A stretch of 64,000 nt of DNA from Erythrocercus mccallii (Eukaryota; Chordata; Aves; Passeriformes; Dicruridae), in the NCBI GenBank assembly GCA_013397435.1, contig VZRG01000770.1:221895-285894 (forward strand), written 5' to 3'. Shown piece after piece: positions 53,731 to 64,000 of the stretch. The first letter of the stretch is position 1. Each line of letters starts with the position of its first letter. Position numbers and translations under genes: made by a program. The notes below the pieces were generated by a model. It saw only the letters and a list, made by a program, of their open reading frames with translations, was not told where the DNA came from and did no database searches.

Positions 53731-56700
53731 AAATCTTGTCTTTCCTGTTTTTTTTGACATTGAGGGGTGGGAAGGGGAAAGAAGAAGAGAGCAAGGGGTT
53801 GAAGCCTCAGTACAGATGACAGAGCTCCTGCCACTTCTTCCGTCAGTTTTAATGGGAGTCCATCAGTAAAGAAATCTTGTTTGAGAAGGATCGTCAGAAC
53901 CTGAATGATGCTAAGCAGATGCTCAAGTCCTGCTTACACCCCTTGGACATAAATAAAATGCAAGGTATTTCCTGAATAGGAGTCTTGAGAGAAAGTGGTA
54001 GAATAATTCTTGAAACAGTCACATTTCTCATATAAAGCTATGTTATGTTTTGGAGCCATTATCTCAGTTTTCTGAGGGTGCTGAGAAGTGCTTTGCTCAT
54101 GTTTTTTTTTGCATCCCTCCCCATAAATGTAACCATATTATGTATGCACACAGGTTTGTTACCATGTTCTGCCTTTTGGATGCCAGTGCAAATAGGGAGA
54201 ACAGTTACCAATTTGATCGGGACTTGAATTTGGACTACAGACTGTACTATGGGAGAAGTACCAAAATGTAACTGCAGCTAAACATCTGCTCCTCCTCCTC
54301 AGCTAGGGACAAAGACATGCACATTTAAAGGCAGAATTTTTGCACAATTTGCAGTTTGAGAATAAGAGGTGAAAGCTGCAGGCAGTTCACTGTCCTGATG
54401 CTCTTTATCAAGCCAAAATAGCTAATGAATTAGCTAATGCATGGAAATCTTAAATTAAGAGAATTGTTATTCAAACCATCGTTGGAAAGCATAAGAAAGA
54501 TTTGGAGTGTAGGAGACCAGATTTTGGTTTCCTTGAGGCCCTGGTCCAACAAACCATGTAACAGGCTTTTGATTCAAAGCAGGCGGGTAATTGAAATTCA
54601 TTTCAAAGGAACTGGTCCTGGACTTTAAAGTATTTGGCTCAACTCAGAAGTCAGGAGGGGAAGCTAAGTAGTGTGTGCTACAGAAGAGCTCCTACAGATG
54701 GTCTCTTCCTGATCTCAGGCTCCCTGAATCTACAATCTAAATTTAGGTATGTGTGTAAGCGCTTTGCTGGATCAAGGTTTCAGAGTGATATAAAAGTTAC
54801 AGGCTTTGAAAAGTTGCACTCATGAAAAAACAGTGACAATGAAATCAGAAGCCGACGCTGACAATTATATTGGGCAATAGTTCACGCTGTAATTTCCAAA
54901 ATGCCATGTTCATTTTGGATGCCTTCTGAAGTGAGCTGTAAGAGCTGTTACATTTTACTTCTAAGTTTTGTACAGTTTGCATTTGAATGGGGTGTTTTTG
55001 ACACCCCATAAACATGACTTCACTCCAGCCGAGCTTTACACTGCCATGTCATTTTGTCAGCTGTAAAGATGCTGTAAAGATGCTGCAGGCCTTGCAGATG
55101 TTGGTGTGATGTTTGAAGATTTAGTGGCAGCAGCCACTGCTGTGCATGGCAGTTTGTAGCTAGGATGGTTTGGAGGTACAAGGGGTCTCTGTCTACTGGC
55201 TCTGCTAGGGAAAGTGATATCTGCCTGGAAAGGAGAATTCTGGACTTTGTGGAAGTTGTAATGCCTTAACTCATCACCATTGGATCTGCTAGAGCTAATC
55301 TGTCAGAGACCTGGTTACCCACACACGTTAGCATGAGGGAAAAAGTAGAATTAGGCCATTTTGACAGAGAAAATGTGAGAAATCACACAAATAAAGCTGC
55401 AAACAACTAAATCCAAATGAGTCTCTTTGTGACATCCTTGGGTTGGATACTCCTGTTTCACACATGCTTGCATAATCCAAGAACTGCAGTATAATTGGTA
55501 AAGGAAGAGCGCTTAGAAAAATCTTTGTGAAATCCAAGTGAAACCAATGAAATTCAAACTTTGGTACGAGAAATAATTAAACTCAGCATTGTAATTATAA
55601 TGAAAAACTATTATAAAGGACATTTGATTTCTCAAAGTCCTTATTCTTCACACTGGTTGTAGACCATATTACTTCTTTGGATTCAATATATTTACTTCTG
55701 ATTTGGATAAGTATTCCATCGACTTGAATTCCATGGACTTTAGTGGTTTTATGTACATAAAACTTACATAAATGATAGGAATCTAGGACAGCAGTGGTCA
55801 TTGAATTCCAAGACAATAACTGAGATTTTTCCATTAGAAAGTAGAATCCAAGAATTACATTTAGCCTACCAAAGGACAGAAAGATGCCATGTGATGCCAT
55901 GTAGGCCAAATTAAAACAGCTTGAAAACCAAGCACCCAAAATGAAAGGCTTGTGAACAGACCAATAATTACACACAAAAATCATTCAGGAAATAATTCTG
56001 AATAATGAATATATTTGAGAAAATTGTGATCTATTTGCAGACAACTTGTAAGCAAAAAATAAACGACATTTGCCTAATAGTTGATTTGCTCTGAATTATT
56101 TTCCTAGCTCAGCTAAACACTGACCTTTAGCTACTCAATGACAACATGCATTTCATTGTCTGGCAGATGACAGACCATTCTCTTGGATCACACGTTAGAG
56201 ATGGAAAAGAACAGTTAACTCAATTTGCCAGTGCTTTACCAATGCAAGACTCTTTCTTTCAGTACTTTTCCTAAACAAGCTGTTATTAGAACAGAATCAA
56301 ATGTAATTGTATACTGAAAAAAAAAGCTGGTAAGAAAAGATTCTTCATCCAGTTTTGTCACTGTCCATTTCCCCATGACTTTAACCACAGGCACTAAATT
56401 TACTGAGAGTGGACACACACTTCAGGGCCTTGTTGGATTGCAGTTTGAGGGTGAGACTAGTTTAAAAATTTGTTCTGATTCTTCTAGTTTCCAAACTAAT
56501 GAGGAGACATTGCATTATACAGACAAGGTATTGATTCATAGATTACTTCCTCTGCACAAAAGTTAGATGCAGGTTTCCTTCTATGTGTATCTTTTAAATT
56601 ATTTCTTATTCTGTCAGGATATTTGTGACCAAATTCCAGTGCAAGTGAAGATCACTGGCATATTTTCAGATAGGGTTGGCAAGTGGCTATGCTGATAATG

Positions 56701-57950
56701 GTAGAAATCATAGGTAACATCAGAGAACATAAAAGCTGATGAGAACGTGAAAGAAAACAACGATGATTTAACTGTTCCTGAAAACTGACTAGGAATTGCA
56801 ATAATGCAAATTCCTCTTCAAAAATGTTTTTAGCATAAAGAATAGATGTCCAATGAGCAGTACATTAGACATGTGTAAGTGTGCAAAAACAATGTAGACA
56901 TCTCTCTGTACCTAACTTAGATATTTGTGTACCTGTAGAAAGCTAGAGTATAATAGTGGTTTCATTTGAATTAACAGACAAGTGTAACAGCCCATTTTAG
57001 TTTACCACACTATGTTCTTAAGTCTGCCAGTTACTTTAGCACAGCTGATTTAAAATGGATATTACAATGATAAATGAAGGCCCCTTGCTTGCCCTCTAGA
57101 AATCACAATTGGAGCACTCATTGCATGTGGACAATATAATATTCTATTAGACACTATAAAATATCTAAAATGCTATTTTTCACTAGAAACCAATAGATTA
57201 TAAAATAAAGTTCAATGATTAGCCAAGATAGTCTGGTACATTCTAAATTTCCACAGTAGCAAAGTACCACTAGGAGGTAAGCTGATAATTCTTTCCCCCA
57301 CTGTATTTATTAATTAATATGTGAAGATAGATAAAGCTACATAAAACTGCACAAAACTACATGTGGAATTTCACTGATCATGTTAAATAGGTCTTCCCAA
57401 CAGGGTGAGATATAGAAAGACAAAGTGAAACTAAGATAAATTAGGAAAGCCAAGTAGACATGAAGAACAGAACAAAGAACTCAGGACAAACGCTCTTCAT
57501 TTAACTCTCCATGTGGTGATGGTGAGAATTGTTGGAGTGAGAAAGGAGGCCAAAGGAGTAGAGCCTTCATATAATATATTTTCAATGTGAACCAGAATCA
57601 AAACCAAAGAAAATTGATATTAGTAGCAATAGTAGTTTCTATTCAGGATGTGGCTGAAGCAATCTAATCAGAATCCAGACACATATTACAGAATACTTTG
57701 CATTCTTAGCAGTGATGTAACATAATGCAGCTTCACAGAGAAAAGCACCATTCCAGCAAAATACTCCCAAATGACTGACAGAATGAAACGACACAATTAC
57801 AGAATTAGAAGAGGAGAGGTAAGGAGATGTTAAGAGATATAAACAAGGGAGAAAATCATGTTTCACATGGTAATCATGTTCAGATGAAAGGAATGTGTTG
57901 GAGGATCATTGATGAATCAGGACTGCTAGACAGTTCAAAATACCTAAGTG
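53731..57950. other. Downstream flank, no gene seen
   Basis: AT-rich unique DNA. It contains a hairpin at 54988-55008, short direct repeats near 55066-55086 (GCTGTAAAGAT twice), and a weakly CpG-retaining patch at 54848-54895 (AAGCCGACGCTGAC, TTCACGCTG). A segment near 56190-56270 (TTAGAGATGGAAAAG then CCAATGCAAGAC) vaguely recalls an old retroelement 3' end. A 129-codon minus frame (55595-55984) has no recognised domain. Confidence 0.55.
54988..55008. repeat. Perfect 8-bp hairpin
   Basis: TGGGGTGT (54988-54995) pairs with ACACCCCA (55001-55008) across a 5-nt loop, about 1.3 kb past the inferred transcript end. Could form in read-through RNA. Confidence 0.9.
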
Positions 57951-57973
57951 AAATGGGATTTTAAATCCCATTT
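57951..57973. repeat. Near-perfect 23-bp palindrome
   Basis: AAATGGGATTT (57951-57961) pairs exactly with AAATCCCATTT (57963-57973) with a single central base. It is effectively a palindrome and contains mirrored GGGATT cores of the bicoid/OTX-PITX homeodomain type (GGATTA-like). Confidence 0.93.
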
Positions 57974-60900
57974 TAGAGCTAACTTGAGTTTTAAGACCCA
58001 CTGATTTTTAACAAGCTTTGCATTTCCAAATGAATATTGAAAATAAGGCAGTGGTCCAAAGCTATTTTAGAAAAAAATTCTTGTCATAGATATTATTCTG
58101 CTCATAATCCAATGGGTTAGATTATTGCTTTTAATGTGTGAACATTTTAGAGAAATTGAAATGCCAGATCCATCCTGTTTCAATTTCTGGCTTAGCCTCA
58201 TCTTTACTAAAGAGACACATAACTCCTAACTCCCCATGTTTCTGGTGGAAGAAACCCATCACTGTACCCAACTGATAATGCAAATTCAGGGTAAGGAACA
58301 CATGGCCAAGACAGTGTTTTAACCATTTCACTAGACATGAAAGGCTGCAGAATTATCTTCAGATCAATGTGGCTTGTAAGTGTTCCAATAGTCCTGTGAA
58401 ACTCTTGGAATGACACCCTGGTTGATACCTCTCTCTACCTGCAGGAGGTTGAAATTTAGATTTGCAATTGGGCTTATTGCAAAGACTTGAAGTAATAGTA
58501 TGAAATCGTAGCTATTTAAAATGCCCAATCTATAAGTGACAAAACCCACAAACTTCCTTGTTGAGGGAAACACATTTTTAGTCAAAAATTCATGTCTCTG
58601 CATGAAAAATGCTCTCTGAAGGAAATGTTGCTATGTATGCACTAGTTTTGAAGTTTGAGATGTGAAAAATTGGCACTTTACTCCTCTGCCACAGTTTATT
58701 CTCTCTATAAAAGAGTGGCATTATAGCTTGCATAGGTGCTCCTTGTCCCCTCTAGTGCAAAGTCAGGTAGATTAACCAGTTCTCTGCTGACAAATCAAGT
58801 TATTTTACATTATGTATATTACAGACAAATAGAGAACTTCAGCAGTACAATTTCAACCGGCACACCTTGTTCTACAATATATGTGTGTTGATGGCTGTAG
58901 AATGTCTTGTCCATCCATCACACTGGGATACTCCACAGCAGATGTATGCAGAACAGTGGTAATGACCACTGGAGATGGGGCTGGTCTATGAAGATTAGTT
59001 GTCTTCCCAGACATGAATTTTAGAAGCTGATTATTTTTTTTTCCTTTTCTAGTAGTAAGTTAAAGAAATGATTTTTTTTAATTCTGCTTTGTGAGGGAGA
59101 AAACTAGGGTGGGATATGTGCTAATGTAAATCAGCATTGTTCTCTTGTGCCGAGGCAGAGAGGCATATTTGCTTAACAACTGAGAGTGATTTTCCAATTT
59201 TTTCTATCCAACTCAGCTTGGTAAATGGTTTTAATATTGGATATATTTTTGAAAAAGAGTAAAAAAGATGTTCTTCGGACTTTTTAAAGCAAGAGGTGTT
59301 TTACACCAAATTACTTGATTGCTTTGTGATACTGACAGTTGCCAATAAGTCAATCCTCAAAAAGAGTATTGGAAAGCAGTAACTCTTGGCAAATTAAGTC
59401 TACTGTGTGTGTCAGTAGGAACTTTTGTGAGGTATGTGAATGATCAGCCAGCAGAATGAAGTAACTTTTTTGTCATTTAAGTCTGATGTAATCTTTCAAG
59501 CAATTTTTTCCCAGAAATATACACTTTTCTTGATATGCAAAAAATTTGGCCAGACAGTTCACATGATTTTCCATACTCAGACTGCTTCTTTTGTTAGCTG
59601 CTATTCCGATGTTATTTCATGTTACTAGTTTAACCTGGTGACAAATGATTCCTCAATGTAAAACCAGTATATTTCTCTTCACCATGCTGTTTTCCCACAG
59701 ATGAGATTTCAGTCCTTTCTCTGGCCCAGCAAGACTGGACATTGATTTCTCCCTAAACTGCTAATGTGAAGTAATTTGTACAGGTAATTGTGCCTCAAGT
59801 GAAGCTTCTTGATCTGTGAAACACTTTTGGCCAAGGGGTCTGGTGATCTGCTTCTGCAGTTATCCCACAAAACAGCTGCTTAAGTGAAATAGGAGTTTAA
59901 AGAAAAACGAATTCAGATCCTCTGAGTGCAAAGGACACAAGAACAACCTGTGTACCTACAAGTAAAGTTTTGTTCAGCTTGCCTCTGTGTCCACCAAATA
60001 CCATATCTCAATTTGCTTGTATTACTACATGTTCCCAGTATTCTTTTCAAGGCACCTTTTCTGTTCAGAAGGAGAAAGACACATACAGTTTATGCAGGGA
60101 ACAAAATCATCTTGAAGGAGCCACTCTCAAAATAGGGCAGGTTTTAAGGGATTAGTGCCAGGACCAGTTCTGTGCAATTAAATTTAACTTCATGACATCC
60201 TTAGGTGATACACTGAAGACAATTTATTATATTTGCACACCAAACCTGGTTGTGAAAAGATCAACGCTGTGTTGAAGGCTAATAATGGTGTTCAAAGTCA
60301 TCTTAATATTTGACTAATTTACTAAACAGCCATTGGTCAGAGGAAAAAAAAAGTATGAAGGATCATAAGTGACAGGGAGACAGCAACGTTCTCTTGCAAA
60401 AAAGACAGATACCACCATGGCATGCATCAATGAGAGTAGCCTGTAAATGGTGTGATGTGCACTCTGACCAGCACTTGTGAGGACTTTGGACATCCAGCAA
60501 TGGGTACGGGTCATATGAATCAAGACCAATGCAGTCCAGTTGGAAGGCTGACCTAAAGGGAGCAAAGGAAACTGTGTATGTTTGATGAGGAAATATTGAA
60601 ATATTTTGGATCATTTGTTCAAATATGACCAGAAGGAGCCAGAGTAAGGAGGAAGATAACTCTTCTCAAGTAGGAAAAAGAATGTTGTAAAGGTGTTTTC
60701 CCCTTCTGTGGTTACATTTGATTCCATGGTATCTGGAAGAAGAAACAAATCCACTGAATCTTCAGAAGGAATTTCATCTTATGGCACTCTCAGAACCTTT
60801 CCTTGACAAACCTTTCCTTGCCTCAAAAATCAGTGATCATGGCTCCTTTGAATGGCATCTTAAAAGGGCAAGGGTTTGTGGGTTTTTTAATGTTTACTAA

Positions 60901-61522
60901 CCAAGGAAGTTCAATGGCATCCTTGCCTTCACCCAGGCTTCATCAACCATGAGAGACCAGATTCAGACCTGGTGTAAGCTAATGCAACATAACCTTTGAG
61001 AGAATTCTCCCTTCTTTCACCAGACCTGATTTGAGCCCTTAAACTGACTCAGATAAAAATGCAAATTAGCCTAATTAAACATACAGTTCAAGCAATCAAG
61101 ATACTGGGTTTTACTATATTGATCTATTTTAAAATATCAACATAGGACAGTTAAAAGCAAAGGGGGCAATTAATGTCTTTCCTTGGAAAGGTGTGAAAGG
61201 TACCTGTCAGGTTTCATTAAGTATATTTATTCTTTTCTTTCAAATTGTCTCTGCTTTGAGCAGACCACTCTTCTGGGTTAATGGTGACATAAGACAGCAG
61301 CACTGCTGTAAGCATTCTATACAGCAAATGTAGCCTATTAGTGAAAGATGGGGAATCTTGAAAATTAATTATTTCATAGCTGATGCCTCTGAAATGCCCC
61401 ATATGCTTATAACTCTCCCAGAAAAGCAATGCTAGAGCTCGCTAGCTCTGCTTTTGTGAGAGACCTAATATCTTTGGGCAGCATGTATAAACGGTGAGAG
61501 AAAAACCTATTATAATAGCTTT
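57974..61522. other. Downstream flank, no gene seen
   Basis: AT-rich unique DNA. A weak repeat-like motif (CCAGATTCAGACCTGGTGTAA) lies at 60958-60978, reminiscent of the same palindromic amniote repeat family as elsewhere in the window. Open frames of 60-83 codons show nothing recognisable. Confidence 0.55.
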
Positions 61523-61630
61523 ATAAATGGAGATCTGAAGCACAGAAAGATTAACTTATTTGTTGAAGGTCACAAAAAACTCTATGAAGTAACCAGAAAT
61601 TTTGTGCAGCTCTTCTGAGTTCAGCTCTGG
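61523..61630 (+). mobile_element. MIR-like SINE relic
   Basis: Reads GGAGATCTGAAGCACAGAAA, GATTAACTTATTTGTTGAAG, GTCACA..., then CCAGAAATTTTGTGCAGC and TCTTCTGAGTTCAGCTC. From memory the CORE-SINE/MIR plan is GAGGCACAGAGAGATTAAGT, then GACTTGCCCAAGGTCACA and CTCCTGAGTTCAG. The order of blocks matches; substitutions are many. Such relics are rare and old in birds. Confidence 0.45.
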
Positions 61631-62929
61631 TGGGTTTTGATCTTATTCTTCAGTCTCAGGGACATTCTTTGGGACACATATTTTTATGGCATGGTTTTTA
61701 TGTCTCAAGGCGTAAGAAATTAGGTTTTTCCACCAAGGAAGCTTTCTACACTTATGGCAGGTCCAGAGCTTGGCTTAATCAGTGAAATGTGTCCCGTTGG
61801 TTTCAGTGGGCCAGCTAAAAACTTCAGGGAGCAAAGCCATTCCCCACTTTTGGTGTGAGCCCAATGTGCCTGCATTAGACCACATGGGATCAGCCATGGC
61901 AACCTTGGCCAACCAAGGCACCTGCCCATAACCGGGAGAAGCTGACCTGCTGTGGAGACAGAGAAGGAGATGGGGGGAGTTTTCTAACTGGACAAGCTGC
62001 AGTGGAAGAGATGGGCTGAGCGAAAAAAGAAGGGAGAAGAGGCAATGGACAAAGAAGAGGGTCTTTACGTAGTTCCCAGTGAAACCTGTGCTGTGCCTTG
62101 TGTGTGTTTCTGTCTGTTCCTCTGGAGCAAGTACTGCAGGGCTGTGATCACAGCCATACAGTTTGCAAATAACCAACAAATGTGAGCAGCCATAGGTCTC
62201 TGAGTTGTGACCTTTGATGGTGGAATAGATTTGTGATGCTGAGATTCTTTGACAGCTGAGCCTGACTCTGAGTTTACATGTTTTGTCAGGCCAGCATCTC
62301 TCAGGGTTTGTGGTTAGGGTGGCCTTGGTGACAGTTCCTGTTTTCAGTTCAAGATGTGAAAGGGATGCTGGGCTATAGCAGTAATTCTTTGGATATTTCT
62401 CCAGCTGAAAATCTACACATCTCTGAGAGTGACATTTCCTTCTCAGTAGCTTTTAATGTTATATGGATTTTTAAGAAGTATAATTTATGTCAGTACCATT
62501 TAATGATGCCTTTAACCAAAGATAAAACACTACCTAGGTTGTTTCTGATTTAGCCTTTTTGGCCTGGTTGCTGCAGATCGTTTTAGCAAGGGAAAGGTTG
62601 TCTGCAGTATGAATCCCCCAACCAGTGAAACTACTTTGTCTTAATTACCTCAGGACGAGAGAGTGCCCCTGAAGCAATCATCTTTGTTTGTTAACACACC
62701 CTATCTGCTGTGCTACTTCCCATAAATAAAACATGACCAAGATTACAATGTCATGTTCCCGTGGACTCTAGACCTGGGTAACTGCTCAAGTAGAATGCAC
62801 AAAAACATCCCACAGCAACCCTGTGCATATTGGAGGGCATTGCAAGAGGATGTTTCTCATTCCTAAGCAACCACATGCATACCAGCTTCTAATATTAAAC
62901 ACGATGTTAGCTCAAATGATAACAGGATG
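61631..62929. other. Downstream flank, no gene seen
   Basis: Mixed-composition unique DNA. The 134-codon minus frame at 61775-62179 has a Leu/Ser-rich middle and no recognised domain. Confidence 0.5.
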
Positions 62930-63130
62930 TATAAGGACATATTCTTTCTCGCGTTTGTCACGGAAAACAGCAGATCTGAGGCCAAATCTGTAGGTGGTAA
63001 AAATCGGCAGAAGCTCTGAGATTCAGCCCAAGTGTTTACCCCTTGCAGATTGCCTAATTGGAGCCCATACCTACCGTGTTAGCAGTCACCCTGGAGCTGG
63101 TGGCAGAGGGTTGTAGGTGATGTTGAAGAA
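62930..63130. promoter_or_regulatory. Weak candidate conserved noncoding element
   Basis: Several CpGs (TCTCGCGTTTG, TCACGGAA, AATCGGCAG, ACCGTG) and a TGCCTAATTGGAG core lie in otherwise CpG-poor flank. The element would be about 9 kb past the gene. Compositional evidence only. Confidence 0.22.
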
Positions 63131-64000
63131 GATTTAAGGATTTGCAGACTTTTTTCTTGGTTTTCTCTTATTTTTCTTTGTAAGGGTTTGTCCATTAGTG
63201 CTCTGTCACTGTTGGTGCTCTCCCCAGGCAGGATAGCACTTGACTGCTTAGGCTGGGATAAACTAGTACTAAAAACAAATAGATTGGCCTCTTAAGTATC
63301 TGTGAAGAGACGGTAACAGGTACCAGCTGTTAAATACCTGTGAAATACTTCCCAGGTTTTGATTCTTAAAGGCAAAAGTGGACAGTAGGGTCACTTCTGC
63401 ACAGAATAGTGTCTTAATCTGTGGTTGATCTTACTAAAATTAAGGGGCACTGTAGAGTTAAAGATGGTTTAATGAAGGTTAAGATAAGGGCAGTGCGAAA
63501 TCACCTCTTCCAAGATAGAGTAAGAGGGGAATGAAGCTACCTAAGCAGCTCAGAGGAAGGCAGAACTTGCTGATATCCCCTAAGGGGCTTTGCCTTTTGG
63601 TGCAGTGGCAACCTGGGCTGGTTGATAAGACAGTAGGGAAGATGGGTTGGTTGCAGATCTGGCATCTTCTGCCTGTTCTGCTGGGCTGCTTCAGCATGAT
63701 GGAGCTTCATAAAAGTCGAGGTGACCTCTTCGGATCTTCTATTTGTACAGAACATTTCTATTACAGAAGTGCTGTTACACCTGCATTGCATTTCTACACT
63801 TACATCAGGCCCAAATAAATTCATTTCAATGTGTTATAGATGAGCATGTGATGTAATTCGTGCTATGAAAAGTTATGTTATTATTTAGAATTATAGTTTG
63901 GTTTTGTTATTAGATATGTAGTTAGTTGTATAGGTTTTCTTTTTCCTCTAACTCGAGAAACCCTGAAAAGGTACATTCCGTGGAAAAGTTGCCAGCTGAG
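63131..64000. other. Downstream flank to window end, no gene seen
   Basis: Unique sequence. Overlapping 95-codon frames on both strands at 63531-63824 cancel each other as evidence. No exon recognised. Confidence 0.5.

Noticed and set aside
1..64000. CRISPR arrays, bacterial operons, phage or viral genes
   Set aside because: No regularly spaced repeats, no prokaryotic gene density and no viral reading frames; the sequence is ordinary vertebrate intron, exon and flank.

Overview
The window is vertebrate nuclear DNA, almost certainly from a bird. It carries the 3' part of BCL11B (CTIP2), a C2H2 zinc-finger transcription factor, on the + strand. The avian assignment rests on a clear 3' fragment of a CR1 LINE at about 42095-42375, the typical bird non-LTR element, and on low overall repeat content. 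BCL11B rather than its paralogue BCL11A is indicated by the C-terminus (...HGEHLLTNDVKIEQAERS) and by other BCL11B-type segments throughout the exon.

Layout. Positions 1-46392 are intron, most likely the long intron before the terminal coding exon. No earlier BCL11B exon was recognised in it. A polypyrimidine tract and AG acceptor at 46361-46392 open the terminal exon. Its coding part runs 46393-48404 (2012 nt, 670 complete codons plus a split glycine codon) and encodes six zinc fingers, an acidic tract and two sumoylation consensus sites. The 3'UTR starts at 48405, is broken by a 718-base assembly gap (48424-49141), and probably ends near 53730 after an AATAAA at 53703. An earlier tandem poly(A) signal lies at 51350-51361. 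From about 53730 to 64000 no gene is recognised; this is the downstream flank.

The intron and flank hold decayed mobile elements (one CR1, one older CR1/L3-like fragment, several degenerate palindromic MITE-like relics, a MIR-like SINE relic), a perfect 59-bp tandem duplication, several perfect inverted repeats, low-complexity tracts and blocks that look like conserved regulatory DNA because they retain CpG and carry transcription-factor cores. The strongest such block is 35390-36160, about 10 kb upstream of the terminal exon.

Items most worth following up: a 16-nt copy of the terminal-exon acceptor junction deep in the intron (9199-9214), which could be a recursive splice point or an alternative terminal exon; a conserved-looking internal donor (48112) at the position where BCL11A makes its L isoform; an inverted repeat pairing GATA and CACGTG sites (24490-24570); a 13-bp perfect stem in the distal 3'UTR (53089-53147); and three miR-17-family seed matches in the 3'UTR. 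No prokaryotic, viral or CRISPR-like system is present. All statements about conservation are inference, since no alignment could be run.
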